This document shows, piece after piece, positions 51,391 to 59,056 of a DNA stretch of 64,000 nt; position 1 is the stretch's first letter; every line of letters starts with the position of its first letter. A model generated the notes under the pieces. That model made no database searches and was not told the DNA's origin. It saw only the letters and a program-made list of their open reading frames with translations. The position numbers and the translations under genes are program-made. Source of the stretch: Betaproteobacteria bacterium (lineage in GTDB: Bacteria; Pseudomonadota; Gammaproteobacteria; Burkholderiales; Usitatibacteraceae); contig JAEUMY010000013.1 of the NCBI GenBank assembly GCA_016791265.1, positions 1-64,000 of the forward strand, written 5' to 3'.

Positions 51391-54300
51391 ATGCGAATAT
51401 TCGCAAAGTCATCCCGCCCCATCCTGCTCGGCCTCGCCCTGAGCAGCGCTTTGGCCGTCTGGGCCGCCGGCGAACTGAAGCCGGTGCCGCGCACCTATGA
51501 GAAGTATCCGGCGGCGCCCGCGCAGCAGACCGTCAAGGACGCCGACGCCAAATCAGCCGGCTGCAAGACGTGCCACAGCGGTTACGACAAGGACGGCCTG
51601 AAGGGCGACCACGGCACCATGCACGTGAACCCTGCTGTCATCCTGGGTTGCACGGATTGCCACGGCGGCAATGCGAATATTCGCAAGCCGGACGGCACGA
51701 GCTACAAGAAAGACAGCAAGGACGCATACTTCACCGCGATGGAGTCCGCGCACGTCTTGCCGCGCTATCCGACGAAATGGAACTATCCGTCGGCAGCAAA
51801 CCCGGAGGGCAGCTACACGCTTCTCAACAAGGAAGCGCCCGAGTTCATCCGCTTCATCAATCCCGGCGACTATCGCGTGGCGCGCGAAGCCTGCGGGGCC
51901 TGTCACTTGCCCATCATTCAGGCGTCTGAACGCAGCCTGATGTCGACCAGCGCCATGCTGTGGGGCGGTGCGGCGTACAACAATGGCATTCTGCAGTTCA
52001 AGCGCTACATTCTGGGCGAGGTGTACACGGCCGACAGCCAGCCGGGGCTCATCAAGAATCCCGTCCCGGTCAACCCGCACATGACGGAGATGGGCATACT
52101 GCCGCAACTGGCGCCACTGCCTGCGTGGGAAACCATTCCACCCGCGGACGTGTTCCGTGTATTTGAACGCGGCGGCCGCGTCATCAACACCCAGTTCCCG
52201 GAAGTCGGTCTGCCCAACTCCACCGGCCTCGTTCAACGTCTTGACGAGCCGGGCCGCCCGGACATCAAGCAATCCAATCGCGGCCCCGCCACCGGCCAGC
52301 GCATCGCCGTGCCGGTGATCAACATCACCAAGACGCGTCTGAACGACCCGCACCTGTGGTTCCTGGGCACAAACGAACAGCCCGGCGACTATCGTTCCTC
52401 AGGCTGCACGGCTTGCCACACGCCTTACGCCAACGACCGCGACCCGCTGCATTCCGGCCCCTATGCCAAGTACGGCAACGACGGAAAGACGGGCACGGCG
52501 GACCCCACCATCAGCAAGGACAAGTCGGGCCACCCGATCAAGCACAAGTTCACGCGCGCGATTCCGTCTTCGCAGTGCATGGTCTGCCACATGCACCAGC
52601 CCAATATTTTCGTGAACACGTTCTACGGCATGATCATGTGGGACTACGAGTCCGACGCGCCGTTCATGTGGCCTGAGAAGCAGAAGTATCCGACCGCCGC
52701 CGAAGCCAGAAAGATTCTCGACCGCAATCCGGAAGAGGCGGCCATTCGCGGCAAGTGGGGCGATCCCGAGTTTCTCAAGGAAGTGTCCAAGCTCAACCCG
52801 AAATTGAAGGACACCCAATTCGGCGACTACCACGGTCACGGCTGGAACTTCCGCGCCGTGTTCAAGCGCGACCGCAAGGGCAATTTGCTGGATAAGGACG
52901 GCAACAAGGTCGCGGACGATGACCCGAAGAAGTTCGACCCGAACAATCCGAAGAAGGCCGTTCACCTGACCTCGATTCACATGGACGTCGGCTTCCATTG
53001 CGTTGACTGCCACTTCGCGCAGGACATGCACGGCAACGGCCACATCTACGGCGAAGTCGCCGCAGCCATCGAAATCGACTGCCGCGATTGCCACGGCACC
53101 GCCACGCAATTGCCGACACTTTTCACCAGCGGCCCGGCGGCCAAGCCCGGCGGCATGGACATGAAATTGCTCCGCACCCAGGACGGCCGCAAACGGTTTG
53201 AATGGCGCGAGGGCAAGCTCTACCAGCGTTCGGCGTTGCATGCCGATCTCGAGTGGGAAGTGTCGCTGGTGAAGAATACGATGGACCCGACGCACAAGGA
53301 CTACAACGAGAAGGCCGCGCGGGCCAAGCTGACCGCGAAGGGCGAAGCGGGCCGCGCCGGAAAGTGGGGGCCCGGTGTGGGCAACACGGAAGCCGATCTC
53401 GCGCACGGTGACGACAAGATGACCTGTTTCACCTGTCATCTCTCATGGACCACGACCTGCGCGGGCTGCCACCTGCCCATCCAGGCGAACTGGAAGACGG
53501 AGCGCCATCACTATGAAGGCGGCGAGACACGCAACTACGCGACCTACAACCCGCAGGTGGCACGCGATGATGCGTTCCAGCTGGGCCGCCACGGCCCGGT
53601 GAAGGGCATGCGCATCTCGCCCATCCGTTCTTCCTCGGCGCTGGTGCTCTCGTCGACCAACTCCAACCGCGAGCGCATCTACATTCAGCAGCCACCGGTC
53701 GCGGCCAGCGGATTCTCCTCTCAGGCGTTCGCGCCGCACTATCCGCACACCGAGCGCAAGACCGAGACCAAGACTTGCAGCGACTGCCACCTGTCAAAGA
53801 ATGACGACAACAACGCCATCATGGCGCAGCTCCTGCTCCAGGGCACCAACTTCCTGAATTTCGTCGGCTTCAATGCCTGGGTTGGCGAAGAGAAACATGT
53901 CGAGGCCGTGCAGGTGACCGAATGGGATGAGCCGCAAGCGGTGATCGGCAGTTATCTGCATCGCTACGCCTACCCGGACTGGTTTCAAGACCACCAGAAG
54001 CGCAACAAGCAACTGGAATTCGCCCATGACCACACCACCAAGGGCGAAGCCCGCTGCGTCACGCTGCGCGGCGAGTATCTGTTCGTGAGCGAAGGAGTTG
54101 GCGGCATGCGCGTGTACGACGTGGCCTCCATCGCGAACAAGGGCATTTCGCAGCGCATCATCTCCGCCCCCTTCTCGCCTCTTGGGCATGACACGCACAT
54201 CCCGTCAAAGAACGCGACCTGTGTCGGCCTGCCGACCAACCAGGCCATCGCGCCGGAGCGCAACCAAGGTGAGCTGATGCGCGTCACCAATCAGGAGCAG

Positions 54301-55209
54301 CCGTTCCATCCGATCTACAACTACGCGTTCATCGTCGATGCGGAAGAGGGTCTGATCCTCACCGACGTGAACACGCTGAACGACGGCGAGCCGCGCAACA
54401 ACTTCCTGAAGCGCGCGCTGACGTGGAATGAAGGCGGCGCGCTCACCGGCGCGCGGCATATCGTGGTCGGCGGGCATTTCCTCTACATCACCACGCCGGA
54501 CGGCGTCGTGATCGTGGACGTGGATGATCCGCTGAAGCCGAAGCTCGCGGGCAAGGTGGCGGTGAAGGACGCGCGCGCTTCGGCCTTGCAGTTCCGCTAT
54601 CTCTTCGTCACGACAGCGCAAGGGCTCAACGTCATCGACGTGACGCATCCGGCCAAGCCACGCATGACCAGTGCGAATATTCGCATCGACGACGCGCGCG
54701 GCATTTACCTTGCCCGCACCTTCGCGTATGTCGCCGCGACCAAGCAAGGTCTCGCCATCATCGATATCGAGAAGCCGGAAGCGCCGAAGCTGTATCAGTT
54801 CTTCAATGCGGAAGGCGCCCTGAACGATGCGCGCGATGTCGTGGTCGGCACGACCAACGCGTCGCTCTTCGCCTATGTGGCGGATGGTGCGAACGGCTTG
54901 AAGGTCCTGCAACTCACGGCACCCGACTCGCAGCCAAAGTTCTACGGCTTCTCGCCCGATCCCAAGCCGCAAGTCGTCGCATGGCGCAAGACCAAGAGCG
55001 CTGCCGTCGCGCTTGCGAAAGGCCTGGACCGCGACCGCGCGGTCGACGAAACCGGCGGGCAGATCGCGATCTTGGGTCGCATCGGTTCGCGGCCCTTCGT
55101 CAAGGACGAAATGAAGAGGTTCTATCTCAATCCTGACGGTTCCTTGTGGAAAGTCAGCGACCTGATCGATCGCGCGAGCTTCGTTCCGCGCGTGGAGGCC
55201 AAGAAATGA
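51391..55209 (+). CDS. Large decaheme cytochrome c with C-terminal LVIVD-like repeats
   Basis: This 1272-residue protein has a signal peptide (MRIFAKSSRPILLGLALSS) and ten CXXCH sites: CKTCH, CTDCH, CGACH, CTACH, CMVCH, CVDCH, CRDCH, CFTCH, CAGCH and CSDCH, spread over the first 780 residues. The rest contains repeats of the LVIVD type (GLILTDVNTL, GVVIVDVDDPLKPKLAG, GLNVIDVTHPAKPRM, GLAIIDIEKPEAPKL), a beta-propeller-like fold. It is probably exposed at the outer face. Palindrome copies 27, 28 and 29 lie inside, the first overlapping the bases right after the start codon. It overlaps the next gene by 4 bp. Confidence 0.9.
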   Translation: MRIFAKSSRPILLGLALSSALAVWAAGELKPVPRTYEKYPAAPAQQTVKDADAKSAGCKTCHSGYDKDGLKGDHGTMHVNPAVILGCTDCHGGNANIRKPDGTSYKKDSKDAYFTAMESAHVLPRYPTKWNYPSAANPEGSYTLLNKEAPEFIRFINPGDYRVAREACGACHLPIIQASERSLMSTSAMLWGGAAYNNGILQFKRYILGEVYTADSQPGLIKNPVPVNPHMTEMGILPQLAPLPAWETIPPADVFRVFERGGRVINTQFPEVGLPNSTGLVQRLDEPGRPDIKQSNRGPATGQRIAVPVINITKTRLNDPHLWFLGTNEQPGDYRSSGCTACHTPYANDRDPLHSGPYAKYGNDGKTGTADPTISKDKSGHPIKHKFTRAIPSSQCMVCHMHQPNIFVNTFYGMIMWDYESDAPFMWPEKQKYPTAAEARKILDRNPEEAAIRGKWGDPEFLKEVSKLNPKLKDTQFGDYHGHGWNFRAVFKRDRKGNLLDKDGNKVADDDPKKFDPNNPKKAVHLTSIHMDVGFHCVDCHFAQDMHGNGHIYGEVAAAIEIDCRDCHGTATQLPTLFTSGPAAKPGGMDMKLLRTQDGRKRFEWREGKLYQRSALHADLEWEVSLVKNTMDPTHKDYNEKAARAKLTAKGEAGRAGKWGPGVGNTEADLAHGDDKMTCFTCHLSWTTTCAGCHLPIQANWKTERHHYEGGETRNYATYNPQVARDDAFQLGRHGPVKGMRISPIRSSSALVLSSTNSNRERIYIQQPPVAASGFSSQAFAPHYPHTERKTETKTCSDCHLSKNDDNNAIMAQLLLQGTNFLNFVGFNAWVGEEKHVEAVQVTEWDEPQAVIGSYLHRYAYPDWFQDHQKRNKQLEFAHDHTTKGEARCVTLRGEYLFVSEGVGGMRVYDVASIANKGISQRIISAPFSPLGHDTHIPSKNATCVGLPTNQAIAPERNQGELMRVTNQEQPFHPIYNYAFIVDAEEGLILTDVNTLNDGEPRNNFLKRALTWNEGGALTGARHIVVGGHFLYITTPDGVVIVDVDDPLKPKLAGKVAVKDARASALQFRYLFVTTAQGLNVIDVTHPAKPRMTSANIRIDDARGIYLARTFAYVAATKQGLAIIDIEKPEAPKLYQFFNAEGALNDARDVVVGTTNASLFAYVADGANGLKVLQLTAPDSQPKFYGFSPDPKPQVVAWRKTKSAAVALAKGLDRDRAVDETGGQIAILGRIGSRPFVKDEMKRFYLNPDGSLWKVSDLIDRASFVPRVEAKK
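51393..51404. repeat. Iterated palindrome, copy 27 (at the start codon of the large cytochrome)
   Basis: Begins with the last base of the ATG and is read as Arg-Ile-Phe-Ala in the signal peptide. Confidence 0.95.
51673..51684. repeat. Iterated palindrome, copy 28 (in large cytochrome)
   Basis: Read as ANIR in GNANIRKPDG, directly after the second heme motif. Confidence 0.95.
54673..54684. repeat. Iterated palindrome, copy 29 (in large cytochrome)
   Basis: Read as ANIR in TSANIRIDDA, within the LVIVD-like repeats. Confidence 0.95.
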
Positions 55210-56540
55210 CGCTCACTCGCGCACTCCTGTTTGCGGCAACAGCGACGCTGGCATCGGCGGCGCTGGCGCAAAACTTCCATCCGCTGCCCTACCAGTCGCC
55301 CGACAAGTCGCTGGGCACGGTCACCTGCGCTTCCAGCCTCTGCCACGGCTCCATCATCGAGTGGAAGGGCTCCAACGTCCTGCAAAACGAGTACGTCACT
55401 TGGTCGCGACTCGACAAGCACGCCAACAAGGCTTATCAGGTTCTGTTCAACGACCGCTCTGCCCGCATCGTCAAGAACCTGGGCATCACCAAACCCGCCC
55501 ACCAGGAAAAGCTCTGCCTCGACTGCCACGCGCACAACATTCCGGCCGCGAAGCAAGCTGAGCGCTTCAAGTTCGGTGACGGCATCTCCTGCGAAGCCTG
55601 CCACGGGCCGGCGGAACGCTACATCAAGTCGCACGTGGAGCCCAAAGCCACACACGCGAAAAACCTGGAGAACGGTCTTTATCCGCTATCCGACCCGACC
55701 GCGCGCGCCAAGCTCTGCCTCTCCTGCCATTGGGGCAACCAGGACAAGTTCGTGACCCACCGCATCATGGGTGCCGGCCATCCGCGCATGAGCTTCGAGC
55801 TGGAGACGTTCTCCATGACCGCGCCCGCGCATTTCCGACTCGACAAGGATTACGAGGATCGCAAGCGTCCGTGGGACGGCGTCAAGGTCTGGGCCATCGG
55901 GCAGGCTTTGGCTGTCGCCGAGATGATGGACATCCTGGCCGACCCGAAGCGCGGTCGCGATGGCATCTTCCCTGAACTGGTGTTGTTCGACTGCCACGCC
56001 TGCCACCATCCGATGTCGGATTTGCGCTGGACGCCCAAGACGGCCTTCGGCGCCAGCCCCGGCCCTGGTGTGGCGCGACTGAATGACTCCAACATGCTGA
56101 TGCTGCGCGCGATCGCCCGGCAAATCGACGCCAAGCTGGGACAGGACGTCAACGAGCAGGTGTTGCGCCTGCATCACGCCGCCGCGGGCAAAGGCGATGT
56201 CAATGCCGAGGCCGCCAAGCTGAAGCAGATGGCCTTGGGCGTCGGCAAGCGCATCGAGGGCTTCGCGTTCAGCGAAGCTTCATTGCGTGGTGTCGCGGTG
56301 TCGCTTGTGGATGAAGGGCTGGGCGGCAACTTCAACGACTACGCCGCGGCGGAGCAGGCCGCGATGGCACTCGGAAGCGTCGTGAACTACCTCAACAAGC
56401 GCGGCATGCTCGGCAACACCGCGGCGCTGAACAAGGGACTTTCCAAGGTGCAGGCCACACTCGCCAATGATGAGAAGTTCAAGCCCGCGGAGTTTCAGGC
56501 AGCGATGAAAGATTTTCGTGTCCTGGTCGCAGGACGCTAG
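55206..56540 (+). CDS. Pentaheme cytochrome c, c554-like
   Basis: This 444-residue protein has a signal peptide (ALLFAATATLASAALAQ). It has four CXXCH motifs (CLDCH, CEACH, CLSCH, CHACH) and one expanded CX4CH (CASSLCH) as the first site. The order and GAGHPRMSFE segment resemble the cytochrome c554 family. A C-terminal helical region of 150 residues lacks hemes. The ATG overlaps the stop of the large cytochrome gene. It probably shuttles electrons in the periplasm. Confidence 0.85.
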   Translation: MTLTRALLFAATATLASAALAQNFHPLPYQSPDKSLGTVTCASSLCHGSIIEWKGSNVLQNEYVTWSRLDKHANKAYQVLFNDRSARIVKNLGITKPAHQEKLCLDCHAHNIPAAKQAERFKFGDGISCEACHGPAERYIKSHVEPKATHAKNLENGLYPLSDPTARAKLCLSCHWGNQDKFVTHRIMGAGHPRMSFELETFSMTAPAHFRLDKDYEDRKRPWDGVKVWAIGQALAVAEMMDILADPKRGRDGIFPELVLFDCHACHHPMSDLRWTPKTAFGASPGPGVARLNDSNMLMLRAIARQIDAKLGQDVNEQVLRLHHAAAGKGDVNAEAAKLKQMALGVGKRIEGFAFSEASLRGVAVSLVDEGLGGNFNDYAAAEQAAMALGSVVNYLNKRGMLGNTAALNKGLSKVQATLANDEKFKPAEFQAAMKDFRVLVAGR

Positions 56541-56548
56541 GAGTCACC

Positions 56549-58960
56549 ATGACTGAGAAATTCAAGATCGCCGTCGTCGGTTCGGGTCCCTCGGGACTCT
56601 CCGCCGCGGCCCACGCCGCCGAGCTGGGTGTCTCCCATGTGTTGCTGGAAGCCCAGCAACACGCCGCGGACACCATCTTCAAATACCAGAAGGGCAAGCA
56701 CGTGATGGCCGAGCCAGGTGTGCTGCCGCTGCGCTCGCCGATGAGTTTTTCCGCAGGCACGCGCGAGAAGATCATCGGCACCTGGGATGAGGAACTGAAG
56801 AAGCACAAGGTCAACATGCGCTATGGCGCGCAGGTCACGGCCATCAAGGGTGAACGCGGCGCCTTCCAGATCACGTTGCAAAACGGCGACACGCTCATGG
56901 CGGAGGCCGTGGTGCTCGCCATCGGTCTGCAGGGCAACATCAGAAAGCTCGGCACGCCCGGCGAAGACCTGCCCCGCGTGCAGTACCAGCTGGACGACCC
57001 GGACGAATATTCGGAAGAGACCATCATCGTCATCGGCGCGGGCGACGCCGGTATCGAAAACGCGCTGGCGCTGGCCAAGCAAAACCGCGTCGTGCTCATC
57101 AACCGCAGCGACGAATTCGTGCGCGTGAAAGACGGCAACATCTCGCTCGTGACCGCCGCCATCAAGGAAGGCAAGATCGAGTATCGCGCCAACTCCATGA
57201 CCGAAAAGGTGGAGGAAACAACGGGCGGTCCGGCGCCGATGGTGTACACGGTGAAGACGCCCGCCGGTGTCGAGAATATCAACTGCCATCGCGTCATCGG
57301 GCGCCTGGGCGCCACACCGCCAAGAAAGCTGGTGGAGAGTTTCGGCATCCAGTTTCCCAGTACCGACATGAACGCCGTGCCGGCGCTCTCGGCCAAGTAC
57401 GAATCGAACGTGCCGGGCCTCTACATCGTGGGTGCGCTGGGCGGCTACCCGCTCATCAAACAGGCGATGAATCAGGGCTACGAGGTGGTCGAGTACATCC
57501 TCGGCAACAACGTTGAACCTGCCGACGAGCCGGTGCTGAAGGCCAAGTTCAAGAACGTCAAGATCACATCGGTCAACGACGCGGTGCAGCACATCCGCGC
57601 GTCCGTGCCCATCCTCTCCGGCCTCACCGACTTGCAGTTGCGCGAATTCCTGCTGGACAGCGAGATCCATCGTCCAGCAGAAGGCGAAGTGATTTTCAAG
57701 AAGAACGACTACACCAATTCCTTCTACGCGATTGTCGAAGGCGAGGTCGTGATCGAGACCGAGACCCAGGACGGCAAGACGGTGGCCTTCCAGCTCGGCA
57801 AGGGCGAGTTCTTCGGCGAGATGGGATTGATCTCCGGCCGCCGCCGCACAGCGACGGCCAAGGGCGGCAAGCGCTGCCTGCTCGTGGAAACACCGCGTCG
57901 CTCCATGCTGAAGCTGATCGCCTCCGTGGAATCGGTGAAGAAAACACTGGACGCGGTGATGATGAAGCGCGCCATCCGCCAGTACCTTTCCAGCACCATT
58001 CGCGAAGAAGAAGTCGACTACCTCATCGGCACCGCCGTCATCAAGCGCTACTCGGCGGGCGAGGCCTTGTTCAAGGAAGGCGATGCCGCCGACGGTCTAT
58101 ATCTCATCCGGCGCGGTTCGGTCACTGTGTCGCGCGATCTGGGCGGCAAGGAGATCGTGCTGTCGTATGTGGCCGCCGGCAACTATGTCGGCGAAATGGC
58201 GTTGATGTCGGACATGCCGCGTTCGGCCACCGTGCGCGCGGCCGTGGCGACGGAAGCCATCATGCTGGAATCCAGCCGCTTCATCGAGGTGATGTCGTCG
58301 CACTCCACAGTCCGCGGCAAGATGGACGAGCAATTGATGCAGCGAATGAAGGTCAATCAGGCCATGGAGAACCGGACCGAGTCCGGCAGCCTGATCTCCT
58401 TCCTGATGTCGCAAGGCGTGGGTGAGGCCACAGACGTTCTTCTCATCGACGAGTCGCTTTGCATTCGCTGTGACAACTGCGAAAAGGCGTGCGCCGACAC
58501 CCACGACGGCACGTCACGGCTGGATCGTGAGGCCGGCCCGACGTATCAGAACATCCACGTGCCGACTTCGTGTCGCCACTGCGAACATCCGCACTGCATG
58601 AAGGAATGCCCGCCTGACGCCATCCATCGTTCGACGGCCGGCGAGGTCTACATCTCGGACGCGTGCATCGGCTGCGGCAACTGCGAACGCAACTGCCCCT
58701 ATGGCGTGATCCAGCTGGCCCAGGCCAACCCCAAGCGCAAGCGCCCCAGTCTCTTCTCCTGGCTGGTGCTGGGCCTCGGTCCGGAACCCGGTCGCGAGCC
58801 TGAGTTCCACAGCAAGGACAACCCGAAGAAGGCGGTGAAGTGCGACATGTGCAAGGGCCAGAAGGGTGGCCCGGCCTGCGTGCGCGCCTGTCCGACGGGT
58901 GCGGCGCTGCGCGTGAGTCCGGAGAAGTTCCTGGATTACGCGACCTCGATGGAAGGCTGA
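56549..58960 (+). CDS. Fused flavoprotein, two cNMP-binding domains and four-cluster ferredoxin
   Basis: This 803-residue cytoplasmic protein has, in order: a NAD(P)/FAD oxidoreductase like thioredoxin reductase/YpdA (VVGSGPSGLSAAAHAAELG, then IIVIGAGDAGIENALAL and GLYIVGALGG), about residues 1-330; a cyclic-nucleotide-binding domain (FFGEMGLISGRRRTATA) about 345-460; a second one (YVGEMALMSDMPRSATVRA) about 475-600; and a DmsB-type ferredoxin with motifs CIRCDNCEKAC, CRHCEHPHCMKEC, CIGCGNCERNC and CDMCKGQKGGPACVRAC, from about 630. No signal peptide is seen. It would link NAD(P)H oxidation to the FeS chain under ligand control. Confidence 0.9.
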   Translation: MTEKFKIAVVGSGPSGLSAAAHAAELGVSHVLLEAQQHAADTIFKYQKGKHVMAEPGVLPLRSPMSFSAGTREKIIGTWDEELKKHKVNMRYGAQVTAIKGERGAFQITLQNGDTLMAEAVVLAIGLQGNIRKLGTPGEDLPRVQYQLDDPDEYSEETIIVIGAGDAGIENALALAKQNRVVLINRSDEFVRVKDGNISLVTAAIKEGKIEYRANSMTEKVEETTGGPAPMVYTVKTPAGVENINCHRVIGRLGATPPRKLVESFGIQFPSTDMNAVPALSAKYESNVPGLYIVGALGGYPLIKQAMNQGYEVVEYILGNNVEPADEPVLKAKFKNVKITSVNDAVQHIRASVPILSGLTDLQLREFLLDSEIHRPAEGEVIFKKNDYTNSFYAIVEGEVVIETETQDGKTVAFQLGKGEFFGEMGLISGRRRTATAKGGKRCLLVETPRRSMLKLIASVESVKKTLDAVMMKRAIRQYLSSTIREEEVDYLIGTAVIKRYSAGEALFKEGDAADGLYLIRRGSVTVSRDLGGKEIVLSYVAAGNYVGEMALMSDMPRSATVRAAVATEAIMLESSRFIEVMSSHSTVRGKMDEQLMQRMKVNQAMENRTESGSLISFLMSQGVGEATDVLLIDESLCIRCDNCEKACADTHDGTSRLDREAGPTYQNIHVPTSCRHCEHPHCMKECPPDAIHRSTAGEVYISDACIGCGNCERNCPYGVIQLAQANPKRKRPSLFSWLVLGLGPEPGREPEFHSKDNPKKAVKCDMCKGQKGGPACVRACPTGAALRVSPEKFLDYATSMEG

Positions 58961-58974
58961 TCGCGCAGTTTGCG

Positions 58975-59006
58975 ACCCGAATTCCGCATTTCATCGGAAT
59001 TCGGGT
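58975..59006. terminator. Hairpin after the fused flavoprotein gene
   Basis: ACCCGAATTCC and GGAATTCGGGT form a perfect 11-bp stem around a 10-base loop, 14 bp after the stop codon. It may partly separate the next gene from the operon. Confidence 0.5.
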
Positions 59007-59056
59007 GCGGCAGGAGACCCGCGACACGACAATCGCCCAACTTCTGGGAGGCTGCC

